A program made the position numbers and the translations under genes. DNA of 56,369 nucleotides from an uncultured Allofournierella sp. (GTDB lineage: Bacteria > Bacillota > Clostridia > Oscillospirales > Ruminococcaceae), in assembly GCA_944382775.1 (NCBI GenBank), contig CALWNI010000008.1, positions 1 through 56,369 of the forward strand, written 5' to 3'. The number at the start of each line of letters is the position of its first letter. The stretch's first letter is position 1. This document shows positions 35,646 through 43,738 of this stretch, one piece after another. The notes under the pieces are model-generated. The model saw only the letters and a list, made by a program, of their open reading frames with translations, was not told where the DNA came from and made no database searches.

Positions 35646-36869
35646 ATGGGTATGAATTTTTTAGTGGGTCAAAGCGGCGGCCCTACTGCGGTTATTAACT
35701 CCAGTCTTGCCGGTGTATACGAAACTGCACGCAGCTGCGGCGCAAATCGCATTTACGGTATGCAGTACGGCATCGAGGGGCTGTTGCAGGAAAAGTTGGT
35801 AGACCTGGACCAGCTGCTGGGCAACACCTTAAACATTGAATTGCTTAAGCGCACCCCTTCTTCCTATCTGGGCAGTTGTCGTTATAAACTGCCCACCCCT
35901 GAGCAGGACGAAGCCGTTTACCAAAAACTGTTCTCTATTTTTGCAAAGTATTCCATTGATGCCGTATTGTACATTGGCGGCAACGACAGCATGGACACCA
36001 TTGCAAAGCTTTCTGCTTACGGCAGCCGCATCGGCAGCCCCATTCGCTTTATCGGTGTACCCAAAACCATTGATAACGATTTGATGCTGACTGACCATAC
36101 CCCCGGCTTTGGCAGTGCCGCTAAGTTCATCGCAACCATTACCAAGGAACTGATTTGCGACTCCAACGTATACGACTTACAAAGCGTAACCGTAGCCGAA
36201 ATCATGGGCCGTCATGCCGGTTGGCTGGCAGCATCCGCAAGCTTAGCAAAAGGCGAAGACTGCGACGGCCCCGATATGATTTTGCTGCCCGAAATTCCCT
36301 TTAGCGAATCGGTCTTTTTAAGCCGTGTTGAAGCACTGCGTAAAGAAAAGAATAACATCATCATTGCCGCCAGCGAAGGTGTGCAAACCGAAGACGGTAC
36401 CTTCCTGTGTGATTTAGTTTCGGGCAGCGGTGCTGTTGACGCTTTTGGTCATAAGGTTACTTTGTCCGGCACAAGCCGCTATCTGTCCGGCCTGATTCAA
36501 AAGCATCTGGGCTGCAAAACCCGCGCCATCGAGTTTTCTACCTTGCAGCGTTGTGCAAGCCACTTGATCAGCCGTATCGATGTAAACGAATCCTACCAGG
36601 TGGGCGGCGCAGCTGTTTTGGCTGCAATGGCAGGTGAAACCGGCCGTATGAGTGCCATTATCCGTAAATCCAATGCACCTTATGTATCCACCTGTGAAAC
36701 CGTTGATGTGCAGGAAGTTGCCAACAAAGAAAAGACCATTCCCACCCAATGGATTGCAGAAAACGGCATGCAGATGACCGCTGCTTTTGAAGCATATGCA
36801 CGTCCGCTGATTCAAGGCGAGCAGCTGCCCATGTATGTAAACGGCGTTCCCCGCCATATTCGCATGTAA
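35646..36869 (+). CDS. pfp: pyrophosphate-dependent 6-phosphofructokinase
   Basis: A 407-residue phosphofructokinase. Two residues mark the PPi type: the loop reads GGNDSMDT (Asp where ATP enzymes have Gly in GGDGS) and PKTIDND (Lys where ATP enzymes have Gly in PGTIDND). EIMGRHAGWLAA is the fructose-6-phosphate site. It converts fructose-6-phosphate and PPi reversibly to fructose-1,6-bisphosphate and phosphate in glycolysis, saving ATP in an anaerobe. AAAGGACG provides the RBS. Confidence 0.9.
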   Translation: MGMNFLVGQSGGPTAVINSSLAGVYETARSCGANRIYGMQYGIEGLLQEKLVDLDQLLGNTLNIELLKRTPSSYLGSCRYKLPTPEQDEAVYQKLFSIFAKYSIDAVLYIGGNDSMDTIAKLSAYGSRIGSPIRFIGVPKTIDNDLMLTDHTPGFGSAAKFIATITKELICDSNVYDLQSVTVAEIMGRHAGWLAASASLAKGEDCDGPDMILLPEIPFSESVFLSRVEALRKEKNNIIIAASEGVQTEDGTFLCDLVSGSGAVDAFGHKVTLSGTSRYLSGLIQKHLGCKTRAIEFSTLQRCASHLISRIDVNESYQVGGAAVLAAMAGETGRMSAIIRKSNAPYVSTCETVDVQEVANKEKTIPTQWIAENGMQMTAAFEAYARPLIQGEQLPMYVNGVPRHIRM

Positions 36870-36944
36870 TTTCATTTTTCAATGTTTCTGCAATGATATA
36901 ATTGGGCTGTTGCATTGGCAGACGATCTACTTTAATCTCTTACA

Positions 36945-36979
36945 AGCACGGAAATCACCTTAAACTTGGTTTCCGTGCT
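36945..36979 (+). terminator. probable terminator after the phosphofructokinase gene
   Basis: AGCACGGAAA and TTTCCGTGCT form a 10-bp stem with a 15-base loop, but only TATATTTC follows, so it is weak as a rho-independent terminator. The rest of the gap to 37038 holds a GGAGG and a GGCC/GGCC repeat, with no clear promoter. Confidence 0.5.
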
Positions 36980-37037
36980 ATATTTCATATAATTAATGCG
37001 GAGGTATAACGGCCTTAATACGGCCTGTTTTAATACA

Positions 37038-37175
37038 ATGAAACCAAACAAGTTTGAACCAACTCAAGATTTATTAAAAACTCTGCTTGGGGGCATGCAG
37101 GCAGCAGCCTATATCATTGACCAAGAAACCTTTAAATTGGTATATGTAAACGCCTATTTAAAAATATTTTTTTAG
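37038..37175 (+). pseudogene. N-terminal PAS-like fragment of the EAL protein, cut off by a frameshift
   Basis: From ATG 37038, 45 codons encode a PAS-like start (AAAYIIDQETFKLVYVNAYLK). The frame then ends in TAG after a run of seven T (37167-37173). One extra T would give IFFLDAQEGSICYEALWGYS and join the frame of the EAL gene that follows. The upstream codons and the downstream frame clearly belong to one PAS-type sensor domain with a CxxCP motif. So the gene is disrupted by a one-base loss, unless slippage restores it. Confidence 0.7.
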
Positions 37176-37243
37176 ATGCGCAAGAAGGCAGCATTTGCTA
37201 CGAAGCCCTGTGGGGTTATTCGGCACCCTGCCAAAACTGCCCT

Positions 37244-38668
37244 ATGATTCATGCGAAAGAGCAGGAAAAAGTTCATTTTGAACGCTTTGAATGCAAATCA
37301 CAGCGTTATCTTTCCATTGATGCAATTAAATTGATGGGTGCTTACAAAAACCAATATGTATTCACCGGTTACGACATTACCGACCGTGTATTATCAGAGC
37401 AAAAGCTTCACCAATTGGCTTACTACAATGAACGCTTTGGAATCAAAAACATGAAATTGTTTTTACAAGATTCCAACATTTTGGTTCATCAAACCCCCAA
37501 TGCTATTTCCTATTTGATTCGGCTGAAAAATATTGCGCAATACAATATGATTCTTGGCCGAGAAAATGTGGACCGCTTGATTCATCACATCATTGCCTGT
37601 TACGAATCGGTGATTGATAAAAGCAACATCTATTATATGGAAGATGCTATTATTGGCTTTTTAATTCCCGATGCCGAAACATTAGAGCAAATTCGGTCCG
37701 TTACCAATAAAATCAACTTGGGCACCTGCGATAGTTTAAAGGGTTCTTTCAATGTTAAAATCGACACGGTAGATCTTCCGCTCTCCACCGAGCCGAACTA
37801 TTACCAAAAAACTATGCATTATATTGAATCCTTGTTCAACTCTATGGAGGACCAAAAAGAAGCCGGTTCCACTCTACTTACCGAAACTCACATTCAAAAC
37901 ATTGAGCGCCGCAACAAAATCCGCACATTAATCGAGCAAGAAATTAAACCAGAGGATTTTAAAATTTATTTGCAGCCGGTATACTCCATTCAGGAACAAC
38001 GGTACACAAAATGCGAAGCTTTATCACGACTTTATACCGAACAGCTGGGTTGGGTTTCTCCCCTTGAGTTTATTCCGGTATTGGAAGAAACAGGAAAGGT
38101 CAAAGAACTTACCTTCTCCATTCTTCGCACCGCCTGCAAAATGATTCAATCCCGAAAAGAGCGCGGCAAACCAGCCGTTTATATTAACGTAAACATTCCA
38201 CCACTGTTGCTGCCCACCCAAGAGTTCCACAAAGAATGCGAAAACCTTCATCAACAGTATGGTGATTGTTTACAGTATATCAAAATGGAACTTACCGAAA
38301 ACATTGCCATCAAGGAATTTGAGCACATCAAGGAATCTATGGAGCGTTTGATTGCTTTGGGCGTTAGCTTTAGCATCGACGACTTTGGTTCGGGATATTC
38401 CAACTTAAATTATCTGGTTGAACTGCAAGCCACCGAAGTAAAGGCGGATAAATGTTTAATTGATAAAATCCATACCAGCAGCTCCCACCGTTTAATGATT
38501 GAAAACATCATTAAGCTATCCCACGCATTAAACTTTGAAGTGGTAGCCGAAGGTGTAGAAGTGCAAGAGCAGTATGAAATCCTAAAGGATTTGGGCTGCG
38601 ATTACATTCAAGGATATTATTTTTCAAAACCAATTGATTCTGCCGAAATTGAATCGGTATTGCCCTAA
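37244..38668 (+). CDS. EAL-domain cyclic-di-GMP phosphodiesterase (degenerate GGDEF, PAS N terminus disrupted)
   Basis: The intact part is 474 codons from the first ATG of the downstream frame, which is open back to the T run near 37170. It comprises the end of a PAS domain, a degenerate GGDEF domain (YYMEDAIIGFLIPD replaces GGDEF) and a full EAL domain: EALSRL, ELTEN, DDFGSGYS, VKADK, EGVE and QGYYFSKP. All metal and substrate residues of active phosphodiesterases appear present. It probably hydrolyses c-di-GMP. Without the sensor start its regulation or translation is doubtful. Confidence 0.8.
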   Translation: MIHAKEQEKVHFERFECKSQRYLSIDAIKLMGAYKNQYVFTGYDITDRVLSEQKLHQLAYYNERFGIKNMKLFLQDSNILVHQTPNAISYLIRLKNIAQYNMILGRENVDRLIHHIIACYESVIDKSNIYYMEDAIIGFLIPDAETLEQIRSVTNKINLGTCDSLKGSFNVKIDTVDLPLSTEPNYYQKTMHYIESLFNSMEDQKEAGSTLLTETHIQNIERRNKIRTLIEQEIKPEDFKIYLQPVYSIQEQRYTKCEALSRLYTEQLGWVSPLEFIPVLEETGKVKELTFSILRTACKMIQSRKERGKPAVYINVNIPPLLLPTQEFHKECENLHQQYGDCLQYIKMELTENIAIKEFEHIKESMERLIALGVSFSIDDFGSGYSNLNYLVELQATEVKADKCLIDKIHTSSSHRLMIENIIKLSHALNFEVVAEGVEVQEQYEILKDLGCDYIQGYYFSKPIDSAEIESVLP

Positions 38669-38669
38669 T

Positions 38670-38715
38670 AAAAAGAAGCTTCCGCAGCAGACATTCGCTG
38701 CGGAAGCTTCTTTTT
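38670..38715. terminator. bidirectional terminator between the EAL gene and sbcC
   Basis: AAAAAGAAGCTTCCGCAGC and GCTGCGGAAGCTTCTTTTT are complementary over 19 bp with an 8-base loop. It lies between convergent stops at 38668 and 38715. Confidence 0.9.
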
Positions 38716-41700
38716 TATAATTCACGCAATGTTACCGTACTACCGGCGGTTGTTTTGCGTACCACCAGTTGTTTTTCAATGCGGCTTCTTAGCTCGGGAA
38801 CATGTGAAATAATGCCCACAAGCCGTTCATCCTGCGTCAGATTATGCAAAGTTTCAATGGCTTTTTCTAAGCTGTCTTCGTCCAAGGTGCCAAATCCTTC
38901 GTCAATAAACAAAGTATCCATCTGCACGCCGCCTGCATAATTTTGAATCACATCGGATAAGCCCAATGCCAACGCAAGCGCCGCTTTAAAGGTTTCACCG
39001 CCCGAAAGACTGCCCACGCTTCGCTCTTTTCCGGTGTAGTTATCAAACACATCCAAATCCAGGGTATCTTTGTTCTCACTGTCTTGCATTTCGTGATAGC
39101 GCAGTTCATATTGTCCCCCGGTCATGCCAAATAACCGCTGGTTTGCAGCATCCACCGCCTGCTTAAAGTATGCGGTTAATACATACTGTTCAAATTGGCG
39201 TTTGCCCAAACCGCCGGACAGCTTTCCGTTTGCGGTGGCATCCAATCGGTCAATGATTGCCTGCCGTTTTTGTTCCTTTTCGTTGTTTTGCCAAGCTGCT
39301 CGCAACTTACACAAGGTATCCACATTGGCTGCCCACTGGGTATTGATGGTAAGCAGCTGTGCATTTGCATTGCTGCGTTTTTCTTTTTGCTGGTCAATCT
39401 TTTGTTGCAACGCTTCTACATCTGCGGTAACAGCATCTTGCAATTGTTTTTGCAGGCTATCCCACTCTACCTCTACAGCTTGCCTTGCCTGCTGTTGTTG
39501 CGCAATCCAATTGCGAAGCTGCTCTAATTCCTGTCGTTCTCGTCTGCTTTGCTCAAACTCCGATTGTTGGAATCCGTTTTCCTGCAACGCTTTTTTCCAG
39601 TCTTGCTCCGCCTGGCTCCATTGCTCGTTGTATTGCTGTTGCAAAGCTTGTTGGTTTACCAACCGTTCTTGCACCGCAGCCCATGTTTGCTGGTAGGTTT
39701 TTGTTTCCTGCTCCAGTTCCGATATCTGTTGGTTGAACTGCTCCTTTTGATGATACAGCATCTGCAATGTTTCTTCTGCCTGTTGCTTTGTGGCATATGG
39801 CAATGTTTGTTGCAATGCCTCTATCTGTGCCGTTAACCCCAGCAAACTTGCCTGCTGTTCCATTTGTTGCTGTTGTGCCTGCTCTAACATTTGCTGTATT
39901 TCTTTTTGCTGGGTTTGCGTGGTGGCAAGTTGCTGTTCCGCTTGCTGGATCTGCTCTATTTGACCGTTTAACTCTGCTTGCCAGTTCTTTAACTGCTCCA
40001 ATGTAGCATTTACTTGACCGCTACATTCCACCAATGTTTGCAACAAGACCTCGTTTTCCTCTTGTACAACCGCTTCACAACCACAGTCCGCTAATATCTG
40101 TAATGCTTGCTGTAAATAGTGTTGCCGCTGTGTTTGCAATAAGGTATCCATCTGTCCTGCTTCGGTTGCTTTTTTGCTCATCTCAGCACGCAATTGTTCC
40201 ACTTTTTGCTTTTGTTCGTCTAGCTGCTCTTTGGTCAGCACTGAATCCAAACAAACCGCCGAGGCCGGATGTTCCTTGCTTCCGCACACGGGGCAGGGCT
40301 GCCCTGCTTGCAGTTTTTGGGCCAAAATACCTGCCTGGCTTTGCCAAAACATCTGCTCTGCCAAAAGATATGTTTGATTGCTCTGCTCAAACTGTTGCTG
40401 TGCCTGCAAAAATTCCTGTTGCTTATTCTGTGCCGTATGCTTGGTTGCTTTTAACTCCTTATACTGTGTTGCCAAGCCAGAAAGCTTGTTTCTGCACTGC
40501 TGCCAATGCTCTAGTTCTGTTAAGGTTTTTTGCAACGAAAGCTGCACCTGCTCGCGCTGTGCCAGCCGTTTTGAAAATTCTTCTGCTTGCTGTTCTAACT
40601 GAAGATGCTTTTGTGTTAACACCTGCTTTTCTTGCTCTGCCGCTTGGTATTGCACCTGTTTTTGTTCTTGCTGTTGTTTCAGCTGATCCAAACGGACGTA
40701 TTCTTCCAACTGCCGCTTTTGCTGTTCCAATTGTGCGGCACATTGTTCGATTGATTCGCGTGTTTGCTGCAACATTACCTCACGCTGTTTTTGTAAGGGT
40801 GCTTGTTGCTGCAATTCCGCCTGTTGGTGTAACGCTTGCTGTAGCTGTTCTTCTGCCTGCATCTTGCTGTGCTGCACCGCTTGCCGCTTATCAAACACCG
40901 GGCCCAGCGTATAGGATGCCACTTCACAACGGGCAAGTTGTTTTGCCTGCTGTTCCAGTTCGGGCTGCTTTTGCTGCCATTCCTGCCGCTGCAACTGCAA
41001 TTGTTCTTTGCGTTCCATTAATTTTTGGGTATTGCAGGCGTTTTCTCTTATCTGCTGATCCTGTTCAATCTGCTTTTCCAGCTGTTCCACTTGCTTTGCA
41101 AGCTGATTTTTCTGTTGTTCGTCCTGTTCACAAAATGCAGCCAAGCACTCTATGATTTCATCGCATCGCCAAATACCTTGTGGATTGTCCAGCAACTCGA
41201 CCAATGCCTGTGTTGGTTGGCTTGCTTGCTCTTGCTGCTGTGGCAGACGAATGGCCGCCAAATAATGCTCCAATGTTTGACGGCTTTTTGCATTTTCTGC
41301 TCGGCATTGCGATGCCATTTCTTTTAATTGCAGCTGCACTTGCTGGTGAATTTGCGTGCCGAAAATTTGACGCAAAATAACACTTCGCTCTCGGCCGGAC
41401 TTATTGAGCAGTTCCGCAAACTGATTTTGTGCAATCATGGAAATTTGCCGGAATTGGTCCACATTGATTCGCAAAATAGAATCAATCTCGCTGTCTACCT
41501 TATCCTTTCCCTCTGCCAGCACAATCTCTTGCCCCTGCTCCAAGCGGGCAATTTCTGCCCATGCCGACACATTAATTTCGGGATAAACACCGTCTTTTTT
41601 GCGCTTGCTCAATCGTCTTTGTTCTGGCTTTCGGGTAATTCGGTATTGTTTGGCCTTATGTTCAAACACCAAGGTTACACTGGTTTCCAAATCCTGCTGT

Positions 41701-41912
41701 GCATAGTCGCTTCGCATCATCTTTTCATTGCGGATCTGACCGCTTAATTTTCCAAATAAGGCATAACAAATGGCATCAAACAAGGTTGTTTTGCCTGCTC
41801 CGGTATCTCCCGTAACCAAAAACAAGCCACTTTGCCCCAAACGTGTCAAATCTACAGTTTGTGTTCCTGCATAGGGGCCAAATGCTACCATAGTAAGTTG
41901 TAATGGTTTCAT
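38715..41912 (-). CDS. sbcC: exonuclease subunit SbcC (Rad50-like)
   Basis: A 1065-residue SMC-like ATPase. Walker A GDTGAGKTT is near the N terminus; the Rad50 zinc hook is in PCPVCGSKEHP in the middle; the signature LSGGETFKAALALALGLSD and Walker B TLFIDEGFGTLDEDSL are near the C terminus. Long coiled coils lie on both sides of the hook and are extraordinarily rich in glutamine. With SbcD it opens DNA hairpins and cuts blocked ends. The ATG at 41912 follows GAGGAGGTGG and overlaps the sbcD stop (ATGA). Confidence 0.95.
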   Translation of the reverse strand: MKPLQLTMVAFGPYAGTQTVDLTRLGQSGLFLVTGDTGAGKTTLFDAICYALFGKLSGQIRNEKMMRSDYAQQDLETSVTLVFEHKAKQYRITRKPEQRRLSKRKKDGVYPEINVSAWAEIARLEQGQEIVLAEGKDKVDSEIDSILRINVDQFRQISMIAQNQFAELLNKSGRERSVILRQIFGTQIHQQVQLQLKEMASQCRAENAKSRQTLEHYLAAIRLPQQQEQASQPTQALVELLDNPQGIWRCDEIIECLAAFCEQDEQQKNQLAKQVEQLEKQIEQDQQIRENACNTQKLMERKEQLQLQRQEWQQKQPELEQQAKQLARCEVASYTLGPVFDKRQAVQHSKMQAEEQLQQALHQQAELQQQAPLQKQREVMLQQTRESIEQCAAQLEQQKRQLEEYVRLDQLKQQQEQKQVQYQAAEQEKQVLTQKHLQLEQQAEEFSKRLAQREQVQLSLQKTLTELEHWQQCRNKLSGLATQYKELKATKHTAQNKQQEFLQAQQQFEQSNQTYLLAEQMFWQSQAGILAQKLQAGQPCPVCGSKEHPASAVCLDSVLTKEQLDEQKQKVEQLRAEMSKKATEAGQMDTLLQTQRQHYLQQALQILADCGCEAVVQEENEVLLQTLVECSGQVNATLEQLKNWQAELNGQIEQIQQAEQQLATTQTQQKEIQQMLEQAQQQQMEQQASLLGLTAQIEALQQTLPYATKQQAEETLQMLYHQKEQFNQQISELEQETKTYQQTWAAVQERLVNQQALQQQYNEQWSQAEQDWKKALQENGFQQSEFEQSRRERQELEQLRNWIAQQQQARQAVEVEWDSLQKQLQDAVTADVEALQQKIDQQKEKRSNANAQLLTINTQWAANVDTLCKLRAAWQNNEKEQKRQAIIDRLDATANGKLSGGLGKRQFEQYVLTAYFKQAVDAANQRLFGMTGGQYELRYHEMQDSENKDTLDLDVFDNYTGKERSVGSLSGGETFKAALALALGLSDVIQNYAGGVQMDTLFIDEGFGTLDEDSLEKAIETLHNLTQDERLVGIISHVPELRSRIEKQLVVRKTTAGSTVTLREL

Positions 41913-43039
41913 TGCTGTTCCACCTCCTCGCACAAGGTTTGCATTACACTGCATTCTTCTTCATTCATCGAGCGGTTATGTACCACCTGATAAAAATCAT
42001 CAAATAGTTGCAGTAAGCTTTTTTGACTAATATCTTCTCCCGTAAGTTGATGTGTTTGTTTGTTCTGTGTTCGTGGTGCAAACTCTAACTTTACCAAATT
42101 GGGGTAGACACTGCGCAGTTTTGCCGCTGCATTGAATTGGGGTGTTTCATCGGTAAGAATCACATAAATATAGTCGTCGCTTGGTTGCGCATGCTCCAAT
42201 AACTCCTCCAATGGACCCTCTAGACGACGCAACGCACGTTTTGACTCTAAGGGCAACAGTTTCCACGATACCTGCCCTTTGGCACCCAATTCCACCAAAA
42301 CTGCACTTTTTTTGTGCCGTACTTCGCTAACCGAATACGGCAATGGTGAACCACAGTATCGAACGGTTTCTCTGCCCACCTGTTGCGGCCCATGAATATG
42401 CCCCAATGCTACATAATCAAACACATCAAATACCGATACATCCACATTATCCAATGTACCAAGGTTCAAGCTTTCCGAATCGCAGGTTTCCGGGGATTTT
42501 CCGCCTGCTGTTACAAATTGATGTGCCATCATCACATTGCGGGCAGAAGCATCAATGTTGGCATGCTTTATCACAGTACGCACTGCATCGGTGTAATCAC
42601 AAATATCCTCTTGTGGCCAGCAAGATCGAATCATGCTGGGGCGTATAAACGGCAATGCCCATAAGTGCAATACGCCATGTTCATCCTGTAGTTGGTAATG
42701 TTCCAACCCATTTTCAAATACCGAAGAAAGATAAATCCCATTGGATTGCAACAACTTACTGCCAAACCCCAAACGGTCTGCACTATCATGGTTTCCGCTA
42801 ATGATATATACGGCAATTTGCTCTTGTGCCAGCTGATTCAAAAAGCGGTCCAGCAAATTCACCGCGCCCACAGTGGGAACACTGCGGTCATACACATCGC
42901 CGGCCACCAATACCGCCGACACCTTATGCTCTTTGGCTAAGGTTACACATTGCTGTAAAATATACTCTTGGTCTTGCAGCAAATCCATCTCACACAATCT
43001 GCGCCCCAAGTGTAAATCCGATAAATGCAATAGCTTCAT
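41909..43039 (-). CDS. sbcD: exonuclease subunit SbcD (Mre11-like)
   Basis: A 376-residue metallophosphoesterase with motifs HLSDLHLG, AGDVYDR, SGNHDS, the VMMAHQF block and GHIHGPQ, all metal ligands of Mre11-type nucleases. The C-terminal capping domain follows. I use the ATG at 43039, with AAGAAGGTG upstream; the ORF extension to 43135 is in AT-rich promoter sequence. A TATAAT at 43082-43087 (minus) may be its -10. Confidence 0.94.
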   Translation of the reverse strand: MKLLHLSDLHLGRRLCEMDLLQDQEYILQQCVTLAKEHKVSAVLVAGDVYDRSVPTVGAVNLLDRFLNQLAQEQIAVYIISGNHDSADRLGFGSKLLQSNGIYLSSVFENGLEHYQLQDEHGVLHLWALPFIRPSMIRSCWPQEDICDYTDAVRTVIKHANIDASARNVMMAHQFVTAGGKSPETCDSESLNLGTLDNVDVSVFDVFDYVALGHIHGPQQVGRETVRYCGSPLPYSVSEVRHKKSAVLVELGAKGQVSWKLLPLESKRALRRLEGPLEELLEHAQPSDDYIYVILTDETPQFNAAAKLRSVYPNLVKLEFAPRTQNKQTHQLTGEDISQKSLLQLFDDFYQVVHNRSMNEEECSVMQTLCEEVEQQ

Positions 43040-43125
43040 GATACACCTTCTTTTGCTTGTTCTTATGGTTTTATTGTGCTTATTATACCATAACCGTCTG
43101 GTTTCAAGTGTTGTTTTCTTGGTTA

Positions 43126-43154
43126 TTGCAGGCATTTTTTTAATATGATACCAT
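43126..43154 (+). promoter_or_regulatory. promoter of the GNAT gene
   Basis: TTGCAG (43126-43131), 17-base spacer, TACCAT (43149-43154), 20 bases before the start codon with AAAGGAGGC as RBS. It diverges from the sbcDC operon. Confidence 0.55.
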
Positions 43155-43174
43155 AGAAAAAAGGAGGCTTTTGG

Positions 43175-43696
43175 ATGAATCGACTCTATCTTAAATCCCC
43201 TTGTGCCACCGACAAAGCCGCCGTGCTTGCTTATCGGCAGGAATTTTTAAACAGCGGCGATTCCATTGACGGCTCTGGTGGACTTGCATGGGCTTCTACT
43301 TTTGAAGAGTGGCTTGAATCCGTGCAAGACAACGCCCAGAAAAACACCGTTCGTGCCGGTTGTGTTCCCACAAGTGTATATCTTGCCTTTGCATGCGATA
43401 CCAACCATCTGGTGGGTATGATTTCCATTCGGCACGAACGAAACGCTGCCCTAGAGCAATTTGGTGGAAACATTGGATATAGCGTGCGGTATAGCCAACG
43501 TGGAAAAGGCTATGCTGCCGAAATGCTGTCGCTGGCACTGGAACAATGTCGCAAGTTGGGACTTTCTAGCATTCTGCTTACCTGCCATAAAAGCAATGTG
43601 GCATCGGCCCGCACCATGCTTAAATGCGGTGCTACCCTACAGGACGAACTTCAACTGGGGCCCTATACCATCCAGCGATATTGGATTGCTTTATAA
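43175..43696 (+). CDS. GNAT family N-acetyltransferase
   Basis: A 173-residue acetyltransferase. The acetyl-CoA loop is in YSQRGKGYAAEML (R/Q-x-x-G-x-G/A pattern), and the fourth motif is KSNVASARTMLKCGATLQDE. The GMISIRH strand and the N-terminal region match RimJ/RimL-like and uncharacterised GNATs that act on amines. Substrate unknown. Confidence 0.85.
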   Translation: MNRLYLKSPCATDKAAVLAYRQEFLNSGDSIDGSGGLAWASTFEEWLESVQDNAQKNTVRAGCVPTSVYLAFACDTNHLVGMISIRHERNAALEQFGGNIGYSVRYSQRGKGYAAEMLSLALEQCRKLGLSSILLTCHKSNVASARTMLKCGATLQDELQLGPYTIQRYWIAL

Positions 43697-43701
43697 CAAA
43701 G

Positions 43702-43736
43702 AAAAAGCTTGTGTTTTGCAAAACACAAGCTTTTTT
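43702..43736. terminator. bidirectional terminator between the GNAT and GT-C genes
   Basis: AAAAAGCTTGTGTTTT and AAAACACAAGCTTTTT form a perfect stem with the minimal loop GC. Convergent gene ends are at 43696 and 43739. Confidence 0.9.
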
Positions 43737-43738
43737 CT

